Shown here in pieces: positions 9,338 through 18,341 of a DNA stretch of 64,000 nucleotides. Origin of the DNA: Nostoc sp. UHCC 0870 (GTDB lineage Bacteria; Cyanobacteriota; Cyanobacteriia; Cyanobacteriales; Nostocaceae); the NCBI RefSeq assembly GCF_022063185.1, contig NZ_CP091913.1:5929141-5993140 (forward strand), written 5' to 3'. A model generated the notes under the pieces. It was not told where the DNA came from. It did no database searches and was given only the letters and a program-made list of their open reading frames with translations. Within the stretch, counting starts at the first letter, position 1; every line of letters starts with the position of its first letter. The position numbers and the translations under genes are program-made.

Positions 9338-11290
9338 ATGGCACAACCGCTAACTATTTTAATTATTGATGATTCTCCTGAAGACCGTCAGGTGTACCGT
9401 CGTTATCTCCAGCAAGATCAAGAGCAATGCTATCAAATTTTAGAACAAGAATCAGGTGAAGACGCATTGGCATTATGTCAAAAATTACAACCTGACGGGA
9501 TTTTATTAGACTTTTTATTACCCGATTTGGATGGACTGGAATTTTTAGCAGAACTGAAAACACTAAACCAGGACAAGATACCGGCTGTAGTGATGTTAAC
9601 AGGCTACGGTAACGAGGCGATCGCAGTCGAAGCGATGAAAAGTGGTGTTCATGACTATCTCGTTAAAGGAGAAACCACAGGTGAACGTTTGCGTTTAACT
9701 GTCTACTCAGCCATCAAAAAAGCTCAGTTAAGTACCGAGTTGCGGCGGAGTGAGGAACGGTTACGAGAATCGCAAAAACTCATCGAACGTATCGCCGAAA
9801 CCACACCGGGAATTTTGTATGTTTACGATTTGGTCGAAGGAGAAAATATCTATCTCAACGGACAGGTAACAAACTTACTTGGCCATACTCCCGAAAAATT
9901 TCAAGCTTTGGGAAAAGAATTTTTAGTGCAATTCATGCACCCTGATGATTTTGCTGAACTTCCCAACGTCTTCCAACGGTTTGATACGGCGAGAGATGGT
10001 GAAGTTCTAGAACATGAGTACAGAATGCTATGTGCTAACGGTAAATGGCGATGGTTTTGTAGTCACAATTCTATATTTGCTAGGAATGCTGACGGTTCAC
10101 CACATCAAATAGTTGGGACAGCCTTTGATATCACAGACAGGAAGCAAACAGAACAAGAATTACGTGACAGTGAACAACGCTATCGCTATTTATCAAATGT
10201 TGTACCTCACTTGGTTTGGATTAGTAATATTCAGGGAGAATGTGAACATCTTAATCAACGCTGGTACGAATTGACTGGTAGAACTGTTGAGCAATCACTG
10301 GGATTTGGTTGGCAAGAAGTTATACATCCAGATGATGTCTCAGGCGTGATCACAGAATGGATGAAAATTGTGAAAACAGGAGAACCTTATGAACAAGAAA
10401 TTAGATATCGAAAATATGATGGTAGCTATCGCTGGCATTTAGCAAGAGCCGTACCCATCAAAAATGAGCAAGGACAGATTGTCAAGTGGTTTGGCTCAAG
10501 TACAGATATTGATGATTACAAACAATTAGAGGCGGAACGTGACCGACTTTTACAACTAGAAAAAGCGGCTCGGACTGAAGCGGAAGTAGCCAACAAAGCG
10601 AAAGATGAGTTTGTGGCTATGGTATCCCATGATTTGCGATCGCCACTCAACGCTATTCTCGGCTGGGCGCAACTTTTACGGACTCGGCAATTTGATCAAA
10701 CTCATTTTAACCGTGCTGTAGAAACTATTGAATACAATGCTAGATTTCAATCAAAACTCCTAGAAGACTTGCTAGATATATCGCGTATCTTGCGAAGCAA
10801 ATTAAAATTAGAACTCAACCAAGTTAATCTATCCGCAATTATCGGTGTAGCCATAGAAACAGCTTACCCCTCAGCCAAAGCGAAAAATATCATTCTAGAG
10901 TCTAGAATAGATCAATCAGTTCCCACGATTACTGGCGATATCAATCGTTTACTACAGGTTTTAGGTAATCTCCTCTCCAACGCCATTAAGTTCACGAATC
11001 CAGGGGGAAAAGTATTAGTACAGCTATCAGAAAAAAATTCTCAAGCCCAAATTACGGTGACAGACACAGGTATAGGCATTAGCCCAGAGTTTTTACCCCA
11101 CGTTTTTGAACGTTATCATCAGGCAGATATTCATTATACACAAGGAGGCTTAGGACTAGGTTTAGCGATCGCGCATCATCTAATAGAATTACACGGCGGG
11201 ACAATTGACGTTACCAGTCCAGGCGCAGGACAAGGTACTACCTTCACCATTCATCTACCGTTACATGAATTTTCTATGAACCTTGGGTGA
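9338..11290 (+). CDS. hybrid sensor kinase: receiver-PAS-PAS-HisKA-HATPase
   Basis: A 650-residue cytoplasmic kinase with an N-terminal receiver domain (about 5-125; IIDDSPEDRQ, phospho-acceptor Asp58 in LLDFLLPDLDG, Lys in YLVKGE). Two PAS/PAC domains follow (about 150-270 and 280-400), each ending in the ITDRKQ or TDIDDYK type PAC tail. Then a coiled linker leads to HisKA with His431 (AMVSHDLRSPLNAIL) and HATPase_c (DTGIGI, GGLGLGLAIAHHL). There are no membrane segments. The ATG lies 2 bp after the stop of the extended response-regulator frame, so translation was probably coupled to the intact regulator. It is likely a downstream member of the phytochrome phosphorelay. Confidence 0.9.
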   Translation: MAQPLTILIIDDSPEDRQVYRRYLQQDQEQCYQILEQESGEDALALCQKLQPDGILLDFLLPDLDGLEFLAELKTLNQDKIPAVVMLTGYGNEAIAVEAMKSGVHDYLVKGETTGERLRLTVYSAIKKAQLSTELRRSEERLRESQKLIERIAETTPGILYVYDLVEGENIYLNGQVTNLLGHTPEKFQALGKEFLVQFMHPDDFAELPNVFQRFDTARDGEVLEHEYRMLCANGKWRWFCSHNSIFARNADGSPHQIVGTAFDITDRKQTEQELRDSEQRYRYLSNVVPHLVWISNIQGECEHLNQRWYELTGRTVEQSLGFGWQEVIHPDDVSGVITEWMKIVKTGEPYEQEIRYRKYDGSYRWHLARAVPIKNEQGQIVKWFGSSTDIDDYKQLEAERDRLLQLEKAARTEAEVANKAKDEFVAMVSHDLRSPLNAILGWAQLLRTRQFDQTHFNRAVETIEYNARFQSKLLEDLLDISRILRSKLKLELNQVNLSAIIGVAIETAYPSAKAKNIILESRIDQSVPTITGDINRLLQVLGNLLSNAIKFTNPGGKVLVQLSEKNSQAQITVTDTGIGISPEFLPHVFERYHQADIHYTQGGLGLGLAIAHHLIELHGGTIDVTSPGAGQGTTFTIHLPLHEFSMNLG

Positions 11291-11323
11291 TTTTTCTTTG
11301 GTATTAGGAGTTATCCCTTTGAA

Positions 11324-12796
11324 GTGGGAAAACTAAATCTTGAGAGCAATTTACTTTTTTCCAACATCCTCAAGATGCAACCTAATGTTATGCGAACTCC
11401 CCATTCAACAGAAACTACAATTAAGTTACCAAATCAAACGTTTCACCAAGAAAATATTAACTTAAAACTGATTGTAGAAGGGATTGCATCTCAAGTGGGT
11501 GAAGCTTTCTTTCAAGCTTGCGCTCATTACTTAGCTGAGGTACTCCAAATTCAGTATGCTTTAATTGCAGAGTTTATTGATCAAGAGTCGCCACGAGCTA
11601 GAGTTTTAGCTTTTTGGACAGGAGAAGACTTTGGCCCCAATTTTGAATACGATTTAGTTGGAACTCCTTGTGGTGTCGTTTATGAAGAAGGCATCCAGAT
11701 TTACCCTAACTGTATTCAACAAAAGTTTCCCGAAGACCTAGACTTGGTTATGTTGAATGTTGAAAGTTATCTAGGCATTCCCATTTTAGATCCTAACGGT
11801 AAGCCTCTAGGTCATATTGCTGGGTTGCATACTAAACCATTAGAACGCAGTTACGAAGAACAAGAGTCTATCTTAAAAATCTTTGCAGCTCGGTCAGCAG
11901 CAGAAATTGAACGTCAGTTGGCAGACACAGCACTTAAACAACAAAATATTTACTTGGAACAAACCCTCAAACAGTTGCAAACAACCCAAGCACAACTGAT
12001 TCAAGCAGAGAGAATGTCTAGTTTAGGGCATCTTGTTGCAGGTATTGCTCATGAAATCAATAATCCCATTGGTTTCATTTATAGCAATATTGCCCACACT
12101 AAAGAATCTATCAATATCCTTTTAGAACTGATTGCGGCATATCAATCAGAATGTCCCGATCCGTCTAGCTTACTGAAAGAAAAAATTCAAGCAGCTGACC
12201 TAGAATTTTTACAAAAAGATGTTTCCAAAATGCTCAATTCTATGGAAGCGGGAAGCAATCGCATTCGTGATATTGTCCTGAGTTTACGTAATTTTTCTCG
12301 CCTTGATGAATCAAGCAAGAAATCAATAAACCTGCACGAAGGAATAGAAAGTACCTTGCTAATTCTGCAACATCGATTACAAGCAAATCAGATGTCACCT
12401 CAAATTCAGGTGATTAAAGAATATCAGCCACTTCCCAACGTCAATTGCTATGCCAGCCAAATCAATCAGGTGTTGATGAATATTTTGAATAATGCAATTG
12501 ATGCCTTGAGGTCTGATTCTAATAAAATTGCCCAGCCAATTATTGAAATTAAAACAGAGGTAGTAGCTTCAGGAGATGCAGTTAAAATTTTAATTATGGA
12601 TAATGGAATTGGGGTAAATGGAGCAATATTATCCCAAATCTTCGATCCTTTTTTCACTACGAAACCGGTTGGTTCAGGTACTGGTTTAGGACTTTCTATC
12701 AGCTATCAAATTATAGTTGAGCAGCACGGTGGCAAGTTAAATTGTATTTCTTCCCCAGGACAAGGTGCGAAATTTGAAATTGAAATACCTATTTAA
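11324..12796 (+). CDS. GAF-domain sensor histidine kinase
   Basis: A 490-residue soluble kinase. A GAF domain spans about 35-200 (FQACAHYLAEVLQIQYALIAE through LGHIAGLHTKPL). A short coiled coil leads to HisKA with His243 (GHLVAGIAHEINNPIGF) and a HATPase_c domain ending at 488 (DNGIGVNG, GSGTGLGLSISYQI). No Cys typical of bilin attachment is obvious in the GAF domain, so the ligand is unknown. The GTG at 11324 has AGGAG 13 bp upstream. An ATG at 11375 is an alternative start with no clear ribosome site. It follows the receiver-PAS kinase by 33 bp on the same strand, so both are probably cotranscribed. Confidence 0.87.
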   Translation: MGKLNLESNLLFSNILKMQPNVMRTPHSTETTIKLPNQTFHQENINLKLIVEGIASQVGEAFFQACAHYLAEVLQIQYALIAEFIDQESPRARVLAFWTGEDFGPNFEYDLVGTPCGVVYEEGIQIYPNCIQQKFPEDLDLVMLNVESYLGIPILDPNGKPLGHIAGLHTKPLERSYEEQESILKIFAARSAAEIERQLADTALKQQNIYLEQTLKQLQTTQAQLIQAERMSSLGHLVAGIAHEINNPIGFIYSNIAHTKESINILLELIAAYQSECPDPSSLLKEKIQAADLEFLQKDVSKMLNSMEAGSNRIRDIVLSLRNFSRLDESSKKSINLHEGIESTLLILQHRLQANQMSPQIQVIKEYQPLPNVNCYASQINQVLMNILNNAIDALRSDSNKIAQPIIEIKTEVVASGDAVKILIMDNGIGVNGAILSQIFDPFFTTKPVGSGTGLGLSISYQIIVEQHGGKLNCISSPGQGAKFEIEIPI

Positions 12797-12916
12797 ATAT
12801 AAGAATCCGGTTGAATTTTTGGACAAAATCAAGCTAAATATCCTCAATAGAGACGCGATAAATCGCATCTGATCATACCAATATTCTACACAAATAAAGC
12901 GGTTTGCAGTTGAGTT

Positions 12917-13021
12917 TAATACAGACCTAACCCCCAACCCCTTCCCTACAAGGGAAGGGGAGTAAGCCTCAAAGCCTCTCTCCTACAAGGAGAGAGGTTT
13001 GGAGAGAGGTTAGAGTGTATT
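12917..13021. repeat. MITE-like element of paired hairpins
   Basis: The outer ends are imperfect inverted repeats (AATACAGACCTAAC on the left, GGTTAGAGTGTATT on the right). Inside are two smaller hairpins, CCCCTTCCC-loop-GGGAAGGGG and CTCTCTCCT-loop-AGGAGAGAG. It has no coding capacity. Confidence 0.55.
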
Positions 13022-13082
13022 GCATACAAACGAGAAGTTCTATAAACCTTAACTCTTAACTGAACACTATTAATTCATAGCA

Positions 13083-13123
13083 AAAAAAGTAGAGATGTGG
13101 CATTTCAACATCTCTACTTTTTT
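13083..13123. terminator. bidirectional terminator between the GAF kinase gene and guaA
   Basis: A perfect 16-bp stem (13083-13098 with 13108-13123) has a 9-nt loop, with an A-run at the left edge and a T-run at the right edge. It can serve both convergent genes. Confidence 0.8.
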
Positions 13124-13184
13124 ACGAATTACGAATTACGAATTACGTTAGCGGAGCGGGGCGGGAGCATCGTTACGAATTAAA

Positions 13185-14807
13185 TCATTCCCACTCAATA
13201 GTTCCAGGTGGCTTAGAGGTAATATCAAACACCACGCGATTCACGCCTTTTACCTCATTAACAATGCGGTTAGAAATCGCTTCCAGCACATCGTAAGGTA
13301 CACGCGCCCAATCTGCCGTCATGCCATCTTCACTCTTGACAATCCGTAAGACAATGGGGTAAGCATAGGTGCGTTGATCACCCATTACACCTACACTACG
13401 GATTGGCAACAAAACAGCAAACGCTTGCCAGTATTCATGATACAAGCCACGTTGGTTGATTTCTTGCCGTACAATCAAATCAGCATCACGTAAAATATTC
13501 AACCTTTCGGCTGTGACTTCACCCAAGATGCGAATCGCTAAACCAGGGCCAGGGAAGGGTTGACGTTGGACAATTTCTTCCGGTAAACCAATCGAACGTC
13601 CTAATTTGCGGACTTCATCTTTAAATAGTTTCCGCAGAGGTTCTACTAACTTGAACCTTAAATCTTTGGGTAAACCACCGACATTATGATGGCTCTTGAT
13701 TTTCACTGCTACCCGTTCCCCAGTTTTGGGATCAACGTTGGTATCAGCAGATTCGATCACATCCGGGTAAAGAGTCCCTTGAGCCAGATAATCGAAGGGG
13801 CCAAAATGTTTCGATGCTTCTTCAAATACCTGAATAAATTCATGTCCAATGCGACGGCGTTTTTCTTCTGGGTCTGTCACCCCGTCCATCTTTTCGAGGA
13901 AGCGATCGCGAGCTTCAACATATTCTACAGGAATATGAAACTGTTCTTGGAATAACTTCACCAACCTTTCCGGCTCATACTTCCGCATAAAGCCTTGATC
14001 GATAAATACACAGGTGAGTTGTTCACCAATAGCTTTGTATAGCAAGAAAGCTAACGTCGAAGAATCAACTCCCCCAGATAAAGCCAGCAGCACCCGCTTA
14101 TCGCCAACTTTCGCCCGAATTTCCCGAATCGCTTCTTCTACAAAAGCGGCTGTTGTCCAAGTGGGTTCACACTCGCAGATGTGATAAACAAAATTGCGAA
14201 TTAACGCTAAACCACCGATGGAATGTACAACTTCAGGATGGAACTGTACACCATAAAGTTTTTTCTCGTGGTCAGCGACAGCAGCACAGGGAGTATTTTC
14301 TGTATGAGCTAAGACTTCAAACCCTGGGGGCATTTTTGTAACTGAGTCGCCGTGACTCATCCACATTGTAGTGCCATCTTCGACGTTAGTTAATAAATCT
14401 GTAGGGTCATCAATATATAATGATGCTTTGCCGTATTCACCCCGGTCGGCTTGGGCTACTTCCCCACCGAGTTGATTGACCATCAACTGCATACCGTAGC
14501 AGACACCCAAGATGGGAACTCCCAAATTCCAGATTTCTGGGTCACAATGGGGTGCGCCATCACTATAAACAGAGTTGGGGCCGCCAGAGAGAATAATACC
14601 TTTGGGACTTAGTTTTCTTAACTGTTCAGCTGGGGTGCGATAAGACAAAACTTCAGAGTATACTTGAGTTTCGCGGATGCGTCGGGCTATTAGTTCCGAA
14701 TACTGAGAGCCAAAGTCCAAAATGACGATGATTTGACGCTCAAGCCGCCCAAACTCTTCTAGTGCTTGAGGGGCTTGTTCGGTTGGTAGAGTCACCACTG
14801 TATTCAT
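13185..14807 (-). CDS. guaA: GMP synthase (glutamine-hydrolysing)
   Basis: A 540-residue enzyme that aminates XMP to GMP using glutamine and ATP, the last step of GMP synthesis. The class I amidotransferase domain (about 25-215) shows DFGSQYS, the nucleophile Cys103 in GVCYGMQ, and His190/Glu192 in FHPEV. The ATP pyrophosphatase domain has the P-loop SGGVDS at 244-249. The C-terminal dimerisation domain ends in the invariant DITSKPPGTIEWE. All catalytic residues are present. The start is set by the ATG at 14807, about 24 residues before the first conserved strand. It lies downstream of cbiD on the same strand, with 219 bp between them. Confidence 0.97.
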   Translation of the reverse strand: MNTVVTLPTEQAPQALEEFGRLERQIIVILDFGSQYSELIARRIRETQVYSEVLSYRTPAEQLRKLSPKGIILSGGPNSVYSDGAPHCDPEIWNLGVPILGVCYGMQLMVNQLGGEVAQADRGEYGKASLYIDDPTDLLTNVEDGTTMWMSHGDSVTKMPPGFEVLAHTENTPCAAVADHEKKLYGVQFHPEVVHSIGGLALIRNFVYHICECEPTWTTAAFVEEAIREIRAKVGDKRVLLALSGGVDSSTLAFLLYKAIGEQLTCVFIDQGFMRKYEPERLVKLFQEQFHIPVEYVEARDRFLEKMDGVTDPEEKRRRIGHEFIQVFEEASKHFGPFDYLAQGTLYPDVIESADTNVDPKTGERVAVKIKSHHNVGGLPKDLRFKLVEPLRKLFKDEVRKLGRSIGLPEEIVQRQPFPGPGLAIRILGEVTAERLNILRDADLIVRQEINQRGLYHEYWQAFAVLLPIRSVGVMGDQRTYAYPIVLRIVKSEDGMTADWARVPYDVLEAISNRIVNEVKGVNRVVFDITSKPPGTIEWE

Positions 14808-15026
14808 AATCAGGGAAGTGCAGGTTAGATGTAGATGATTGCTCTGTGTTTCAGATGTACGGTTTTGCTGCCTGGTTAGTCAGCAAATACTAGATTAGAC
14901 AATTAAAAACGCCTGTAAGAAGCGTTTGCTAGGCCGATGTGGCAAGGTATTAAAAGGTATAAGTTACCCTAGGGTTGCTACTGAAAAAGTTATTTATTTG
15001 GATTATTTATGATTATTCATAATAAA

Positions 15027-16169
15027 TTAACATAAATTTCCAATTAAGTTACAAGCAGTTTTGCTCTTTACAATAATTTTGCGATCGCGATCAAAGAGAA
15101 TTGATCCACAAACTGTAGTTAAAACCTCCCTATTACTATGGCTGTGGAGATATTCTAGGCAACGGGAATCGATAGTTTCGGCGATCGCACTGTAAACTTG
15201 ATTTACCCAATCACTACCTGTAGCACTATCTAACGCTCTTAGGTGTTTAAGTGCGGCTTCAGCCGTCGGACTGTGAAATACTATTTCTATATCTTGTTTG
15301 TCTAACCCAGCCAAAGCGCAGTGAGTAGTTAAAACTTCCCGTCGCCCATCAGCTAAGTGATGGTGAGTGTGAAAAATCCCACCAGCCAGCTTCATCAACT
15401 TCCCGTGATAGCCGAACAATAAGATTTCTTTAACACCCAAAAGTTCTGCTTCCACTAACATTGGCCCCAACCAATTAGCAGTTTTTACCAGTTTCTCAGG
15501 GTTAATACCGATTTTTGGGGCTAAATCTAAGCCATTCTCGCCAATGCAAAAGACCAGACTTGTAAACTGACTAGCTTTTTGTTGTAATTCAGTACGAAAA
15601 GTATTTAACTGCTCAGGTGTACTTAAGGGTTGAGAAATACCGGATGTTCCCAATAAAGAGAGTCCCTCCACAACACCAAAGGCAGCATTAGAAGTTCTCT
15701 TAGCAAGCGATCGCCCCTCTGGTAAGATAATCGTCACCGTGATTTTTTCCGATGCTGCTAGTAGTCGAGACAAATTATCTTGCAAAAGCCTCTGAGCATA
15801 ACCATAAATCGCTGGGTTATTGTCAGCATTGATTTGCTTACCAATACCCTCCCCACCTTGAATAGTCACTTGCTCATCCCCAACCCCTCCCCAAGAAACC
15901 ATCGTCCAAACCGGAGTATTTTTAGTTAAATCCAGATTATCACCGGGATCAGAGCGAGTAATAGCCAAAGCCATATTCTCAGATAATCCTGCTACCTGTT
16001 CTATAGGGATCTCGGCTATTTGTGCAGGTGTAATTAAATCTACTGCTGCCACTAGTAAAGTTTGACGGTGGCGTAACCAATGTAAAGCCGCCACAGCCCC
16101 AGCACAAGCAAAAACAGGTAAAGTGTATCCACTACGAGTCAAGTCGCTTCGCTCCAATTCAAAATTCAA
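15027..16169 (-). CDS. cbiD: cobalt-precorrin-5B C1-methyltransferase
   Basis: A 380-residue CbiD, which methylates C1 of cobalt-precorrin-5B in the early-cobalt (anaerobic-type) route to the corrin ring of cobalamin. The N-terminus has the family start SGYTLPVFACAGAVAAL, followed by the conserved WTMVSWGGVGDEQVTIQGGEGIGK segment and the LLFGYHGKLMKLAGGIFHTHHH region that contains the conserved His cluster. The length is normal. Other cobalamin genes are not in this window, which is usual in cyanobacteria, where they are scattered. No cobalamin riboswitch was recognised upstream. The region just upstream carries ATTCAAA tandem repeats. Confidence 0.92.
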   Translation of the reverse strand: MNFELERSDLTRSGYTLPVFACAGAVAALHWLRHRQTLLVAAVDLITPAQIAEIPIEQVAGLSENMALAITRSDPGDNLDLTKNTPVWTMVSWGGVGDEQVTIQGGEGIGKQINADNNPAIYGYAQRLLQDNLSRLLAASEKITVTIILPEGRSLAKRTSNAAFGVVEGLSLLGTSGISQPLSTPEQLNTFRTELQQKASQFTSLVFCIGENGLDLAPKIGINPEKLVKTANWLGPMLVEAELLGVKEILLFGYHGKLMKLAGGIFHTHHHLADGRREVLTTHCALAGLDKQDIEIVFHSPTAEAALKHLRALDSATGSDWVNQVYSAIAETIDSRCLEYLHSHSNREVLTTVCGSILFDRDRKIIVKSKTACNLIGNLC

Positions 16170-16186
16170 AATTCAAAATTCAAAAA
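16155..16186. repeat. short tandem repeat (ATTCAAA)n
   Basis: Four or five near-perfect copies of a 7-bp unit lie at the start of cbiD. The same unit recurs at 18690-18708, 39243-39280, 47093-47118 and 57587-57640, a feature of Nostoc-type genomes. Confidence 0.75.
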
Positions 16187-16219
16187 CGGTCATTAGTCAG
16201 AGTGGGCATTGTATTTTTC

Positions 16220-16393
16220 TCCCCCTGCTTCCCCTGCTTCCCCTGCTTCCCCTGCTTCCCCTGCTCCCCTGCTCCCCTGCTCCCCTGCTTTCCTGTCACC
16301 TGTCACCTGTCACCTATCACCTATCACCTGTCACCTGTCACCTGTCACCTATCACCTGTCACCTGTCACCTGTCACCTATCACCTATCACCTA
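16220..16393. repeat. compound tandem repeat: CCCCTGCTT units then CACCTGT/CACCTAT heptamers
   Basis: About eight 8-9-bp CCCCTGCT(T) units (16220-16291) run into about 14 heptamers alternating CACCTGT and CACCTAT (16292-16393). Open frames across it are low-complexity artefacts. It sits between the cbiD start and the stop codon of the 98-residue gene. Confidence 0.85.
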
Positions 16394-16396
16394 CCC

Positions 16397-16693
16397 CTAC
16401 ACCCCCACTTCCGCCAGAATAGCCTGCATCGCTTCCCAAGAAATTTGTCTTTCGATATAACGGGGAGCTTCAGGATTATAAGGGCTAGCTATGCGGTCAA
16501 TGCTAATAATTTTTGACCCATCTGGTATCACTGGGATTTCGGGATCAAATGCAGTGGGGAGCATCAAAGAACTGGAAAACCCTTTGAAAATTGCTACCTT
16601 ATCTTGCTCATCAGAGATTTCCACTGTCACCAGTAAGACTTCTTGAGGACGTTTGAGAGTGTATTGTTCTAATCGCTTGCCAATGGAACTCAT
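16397..16693 (-). CDS. conserved cyanobacterial hypothetical protein
   Basis: A 98-residue soluble protein with a conserved look (RLEQYTLKRPQEVLLVTVEI, FKGFSSSLMLPTAFDPEIPV). I recall this pattern from a small cyanobacterial and plastid DUF family (possibly DUF7734) but cannot verify it. There is no signal peptide, membrane segment or catalytic motif. Its stop codon directly abuts the heptamer array. It is on the same strand as the downstream cbiD, but repeats separate the two. Function unknown. Confidence 0.75.
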   Translation of the reverse strand: MSSIGKRLEQYTLKRPQEVLLVTVEISDEQDKVAIFKGFSSSLMLPTAFDPEIPVIPDGSKIISIDRIASPYNPEAPRYIERQISWEAMQAILAEVGV

Positions 16694-16869
16694 TTTGAAA
16701 AATAGGAATTTCTGGAAGGAATTTCTTTTTCCGTACCGGATGTTGGAGCTTCTCTACAAAATGCTACGAGTAGCATTCTTCCCTAGAAGGGTACAAACCT
16801 TTTGTGCTGTTAGCGGTGACAGGGCTTTAAACAGCGCACAATTAATTTTACTGTTTTACTGTTATTACT

Positions 16870-16978
16870 CCTGACCCAGCACTCAGCACCGGCTAAACGC
16901 CGCGCTACCGCTAACACCACTCAGCACTCATTACTCATTACTCAGCACTCAGCACTCATTACTCAGCACTCATCACTC
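16870..16978. repeat. tandem CACTCAG/CACTCATT-type repeats with a GC-rich insert
   Basis: Multiple 7-8-bp copies of ACTCAGC and ACTCATT are interrupted by a GC-rich dispersed repeat (ACGCCGCGCTACCGCTAAC). They directly precede the stop codon of the membrane protein gene on the - strand. Confidence 0.7.
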
Positions 16979-16979
16979 C

Positions 16980-17576
16980 TTACTGTTGTGTAGCCGAGCG
17001 TCCCTGCTTGCCCAACTTCACCAGAACAAAGTAACTTAAGTAAACCACGTAAATTATTAAACCAACTATGCCCAGAAACCCTAGCATTGCGTGTTTACTA
17101 TTGTGATGAAAATACTCTTTAAATAACAATGGAGCTTCAAACCAGACCAGACACTCAGGCGTTTTGATGGCATTGCTAGAAAAAGCACAACCCAAAAAAG
17201 GTACAAACGCTATTGCGCCTAACAAGCAATATAGGGTTACAGCCCATCGCCAAGAGGTAAAAGTTAGCTTTAAAAGGGTACTTGGCAAATATTCAATTTC
17301 ATCATTGAGATCCACCCAAAACCACAGCGAAACCGGAATGAGAATCAACCCTACTAACCCAGAAATAAAGCTAACTTGGTACTGGGCAATCATCAAATAA
17401 ACTGTAATGACAAGGAGACTGGACACTCGCCAGTAAATCATTAACAGTCTTTGTATCCCTTCAACTTTTTGGACATAAGCCCAAATCAAGACAATTAAGG
17501 GAATCATCACTAGAAATAATACTGCCAGTCGGTAGTCAATCCAGACTAACTGGCGAAACCAAACGTCATTTTGCAT
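16980..17576 (-). CDS. integral membrane protein, DUF3177-like
   Basis: A 198-residue protein with about five hydrophobic helices (around 15-33, 43-60, 67-88, 108-130 and 160-185) and a short basic C-terminal tail (KLGKQGRS). Its pattern (WFRQLVWIDYRLAVLF, LIVLIWAYVQKVEGIQRLL) resembles the cyanobacterial DUF3177 membrane proteins; I am moderately sure of that name. No transport or enzymatic motif is visible. The ATG at 17576 is followed at once by the conserved region. It is probably a single-gene unit. Confidence 0.75.
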   Translation of the reverse strand: MQNDVWFRQLVWIDYRLAVLFLVMIPLIVLIWAYVQKVEGIQRLLMIYWRVSSLLVITVYLMIAQYQVSFISGLVGLILIPVSLWFWVDLNDEIEYLPSTLLKLTFTSWRWAVTLYCLLGAIAFVPFLGCAFSSNAIKTPECLVWFEAPLLFKEYFHHNSKHAMLGFLGIVGLIIYVVYLSYFVLVKLGKQGRSATQQ

Positions 17577-18104
17577 AGTTCACGTCAAACGCTTAATAAT
17601 CATTAACTATATTCATAATCGGCAATGGGGCATTGGGTATTGGGCAATTCAATGAGTGGATTTTGGATTGGGGATTTTGAATTGAGATTTAATCTAAACA
17701 GGACTTAGGCAAGTGTCACAATCGATGGTTGGTGCGTGACGCTATAAGTCTGATGACTACGTTCCAATACTTTCGCAGCGTCACACACCCTACATAAAAA
17801 ATATGCCAGTTGTGTAAGTCCTACTAAAATCCAAAATTTAAAATCTAAAATTTCCCTACTTCCCTGCTTCTTGCTATCTGTTAGTCTTCACTCCTCATGT
17901 TCAAAAAACCTGATATAGAAAAAACAAGCAACTCACAGAGTATGAGATTGACACTCCCCCGACTGCAAAAATTTGCTTTATTTTTGCTCCGCAATGTCAC
18001 CGCTAACGGCAAGCTACGCGAACCCTATCGCTCATTTTCGCAAAAAGTCGTGTCTACAACTTCTGGTTGCTTGTCTCTCAGGTCAAAAATGCCAGACTTA
18101 ATGC
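17577..18104. other. intergenic region with a MITE; no gene seen
   Basis: It holds a 123-bp inverted-repeat element (17700-17822), short AT-rich tandem repeats and the downstream side of cp12. A + strand open frame at 17897-18379 is antisense to cp12 and looks non-coding. Confidence 0.55.
17700..17822. mobile_element. MITE-like inverted-repeat element, 123 bp
   Basis: The ends are imperfect inverted repeats (AGGACTTAGGCAAGTGTC at the left; the right end reads inward as AGGACTTACACAACTGGC). An inner pair, GGTGCGTGACGCT (17731-17743) with AGCGTCACACACC (17777-17789), has one mismatch. It has no open frame, so it would need a transposase in trans. Confidence 0.65.
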
Positions 18105-18341
18105 TTATTCGTCATAAAGTCTGCACTCAGCTGCATCTGGGTTGTCATCGCAGTACTGTTCTAGAGAATTTTTCTTTTTGTCTTGACGTTGGTGGGAAGC
18201 TTCAGCTTGTAATTCTTCCACTGCATCCCAAGCGGCAGCACACTCGGCCGAGCTACCACCTGAAATATCACAAACAGCACGAGCTTGTTCTACTTCTTCT
18301 TGAATTTGATCTTGAATATCTTTGGCTTGAGTATCAGTCAT
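18105..18341 (-). CDS. cp12: CP12, Calvin cycle redox regulator
   Basis: A 78-residue intrinsically disordered protein that, when oxidised, binds GAPDH and phosphoribulokinase into an inactive complex in the dark. The N-terminal Cys pair is C24/C34 (AVCDISGGSSAEC), followed by the core motif AWDAVEELQAEA (about 37-48) and the C-terminal Cys pair C64/C73 in EQYCDDNPDAAEC, which inserts into GAPDH. Both redox pairs are intact, as in the canonical form. The gene is monocistronic. The opposite-strand open frame here is a shadow. Confidence 0.95.
   Translation of the reverse strand: MTDTQAKDIQDQIQEEVEQARAVCDISGGSSAECAAAWDAVEELQAEASHQRQDKKKNSLEQYCDDNPDAAECRLYDE

Larger units (their letters stand above)
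12797..13184. other. intergenic region with a dispersed element and a terminator
   Basis: It holds no gene. It contains a MITE-like C/G-rich repeat (about 12917-13021), a strong bidirectional terminator (13083-13123), short AATTACG tandem repeats and a GC-rich dispersed repeat (about 13146-13175) before guaA. Confidence 0.6.

Noticed and set aside
15027..16400. Cobalamin riboswitch upstream of cbiD
   Set aside because: The upstream region is tandem repeats and a short gap; no B12-box-like conserved core was recognised.
16123..16516. Cys/Pro/Ser-rich + strand frames
   Set aside because: They are translations of the CCCCTGCT and CACCTGT tandem arrays in three frames, typical artefacts.
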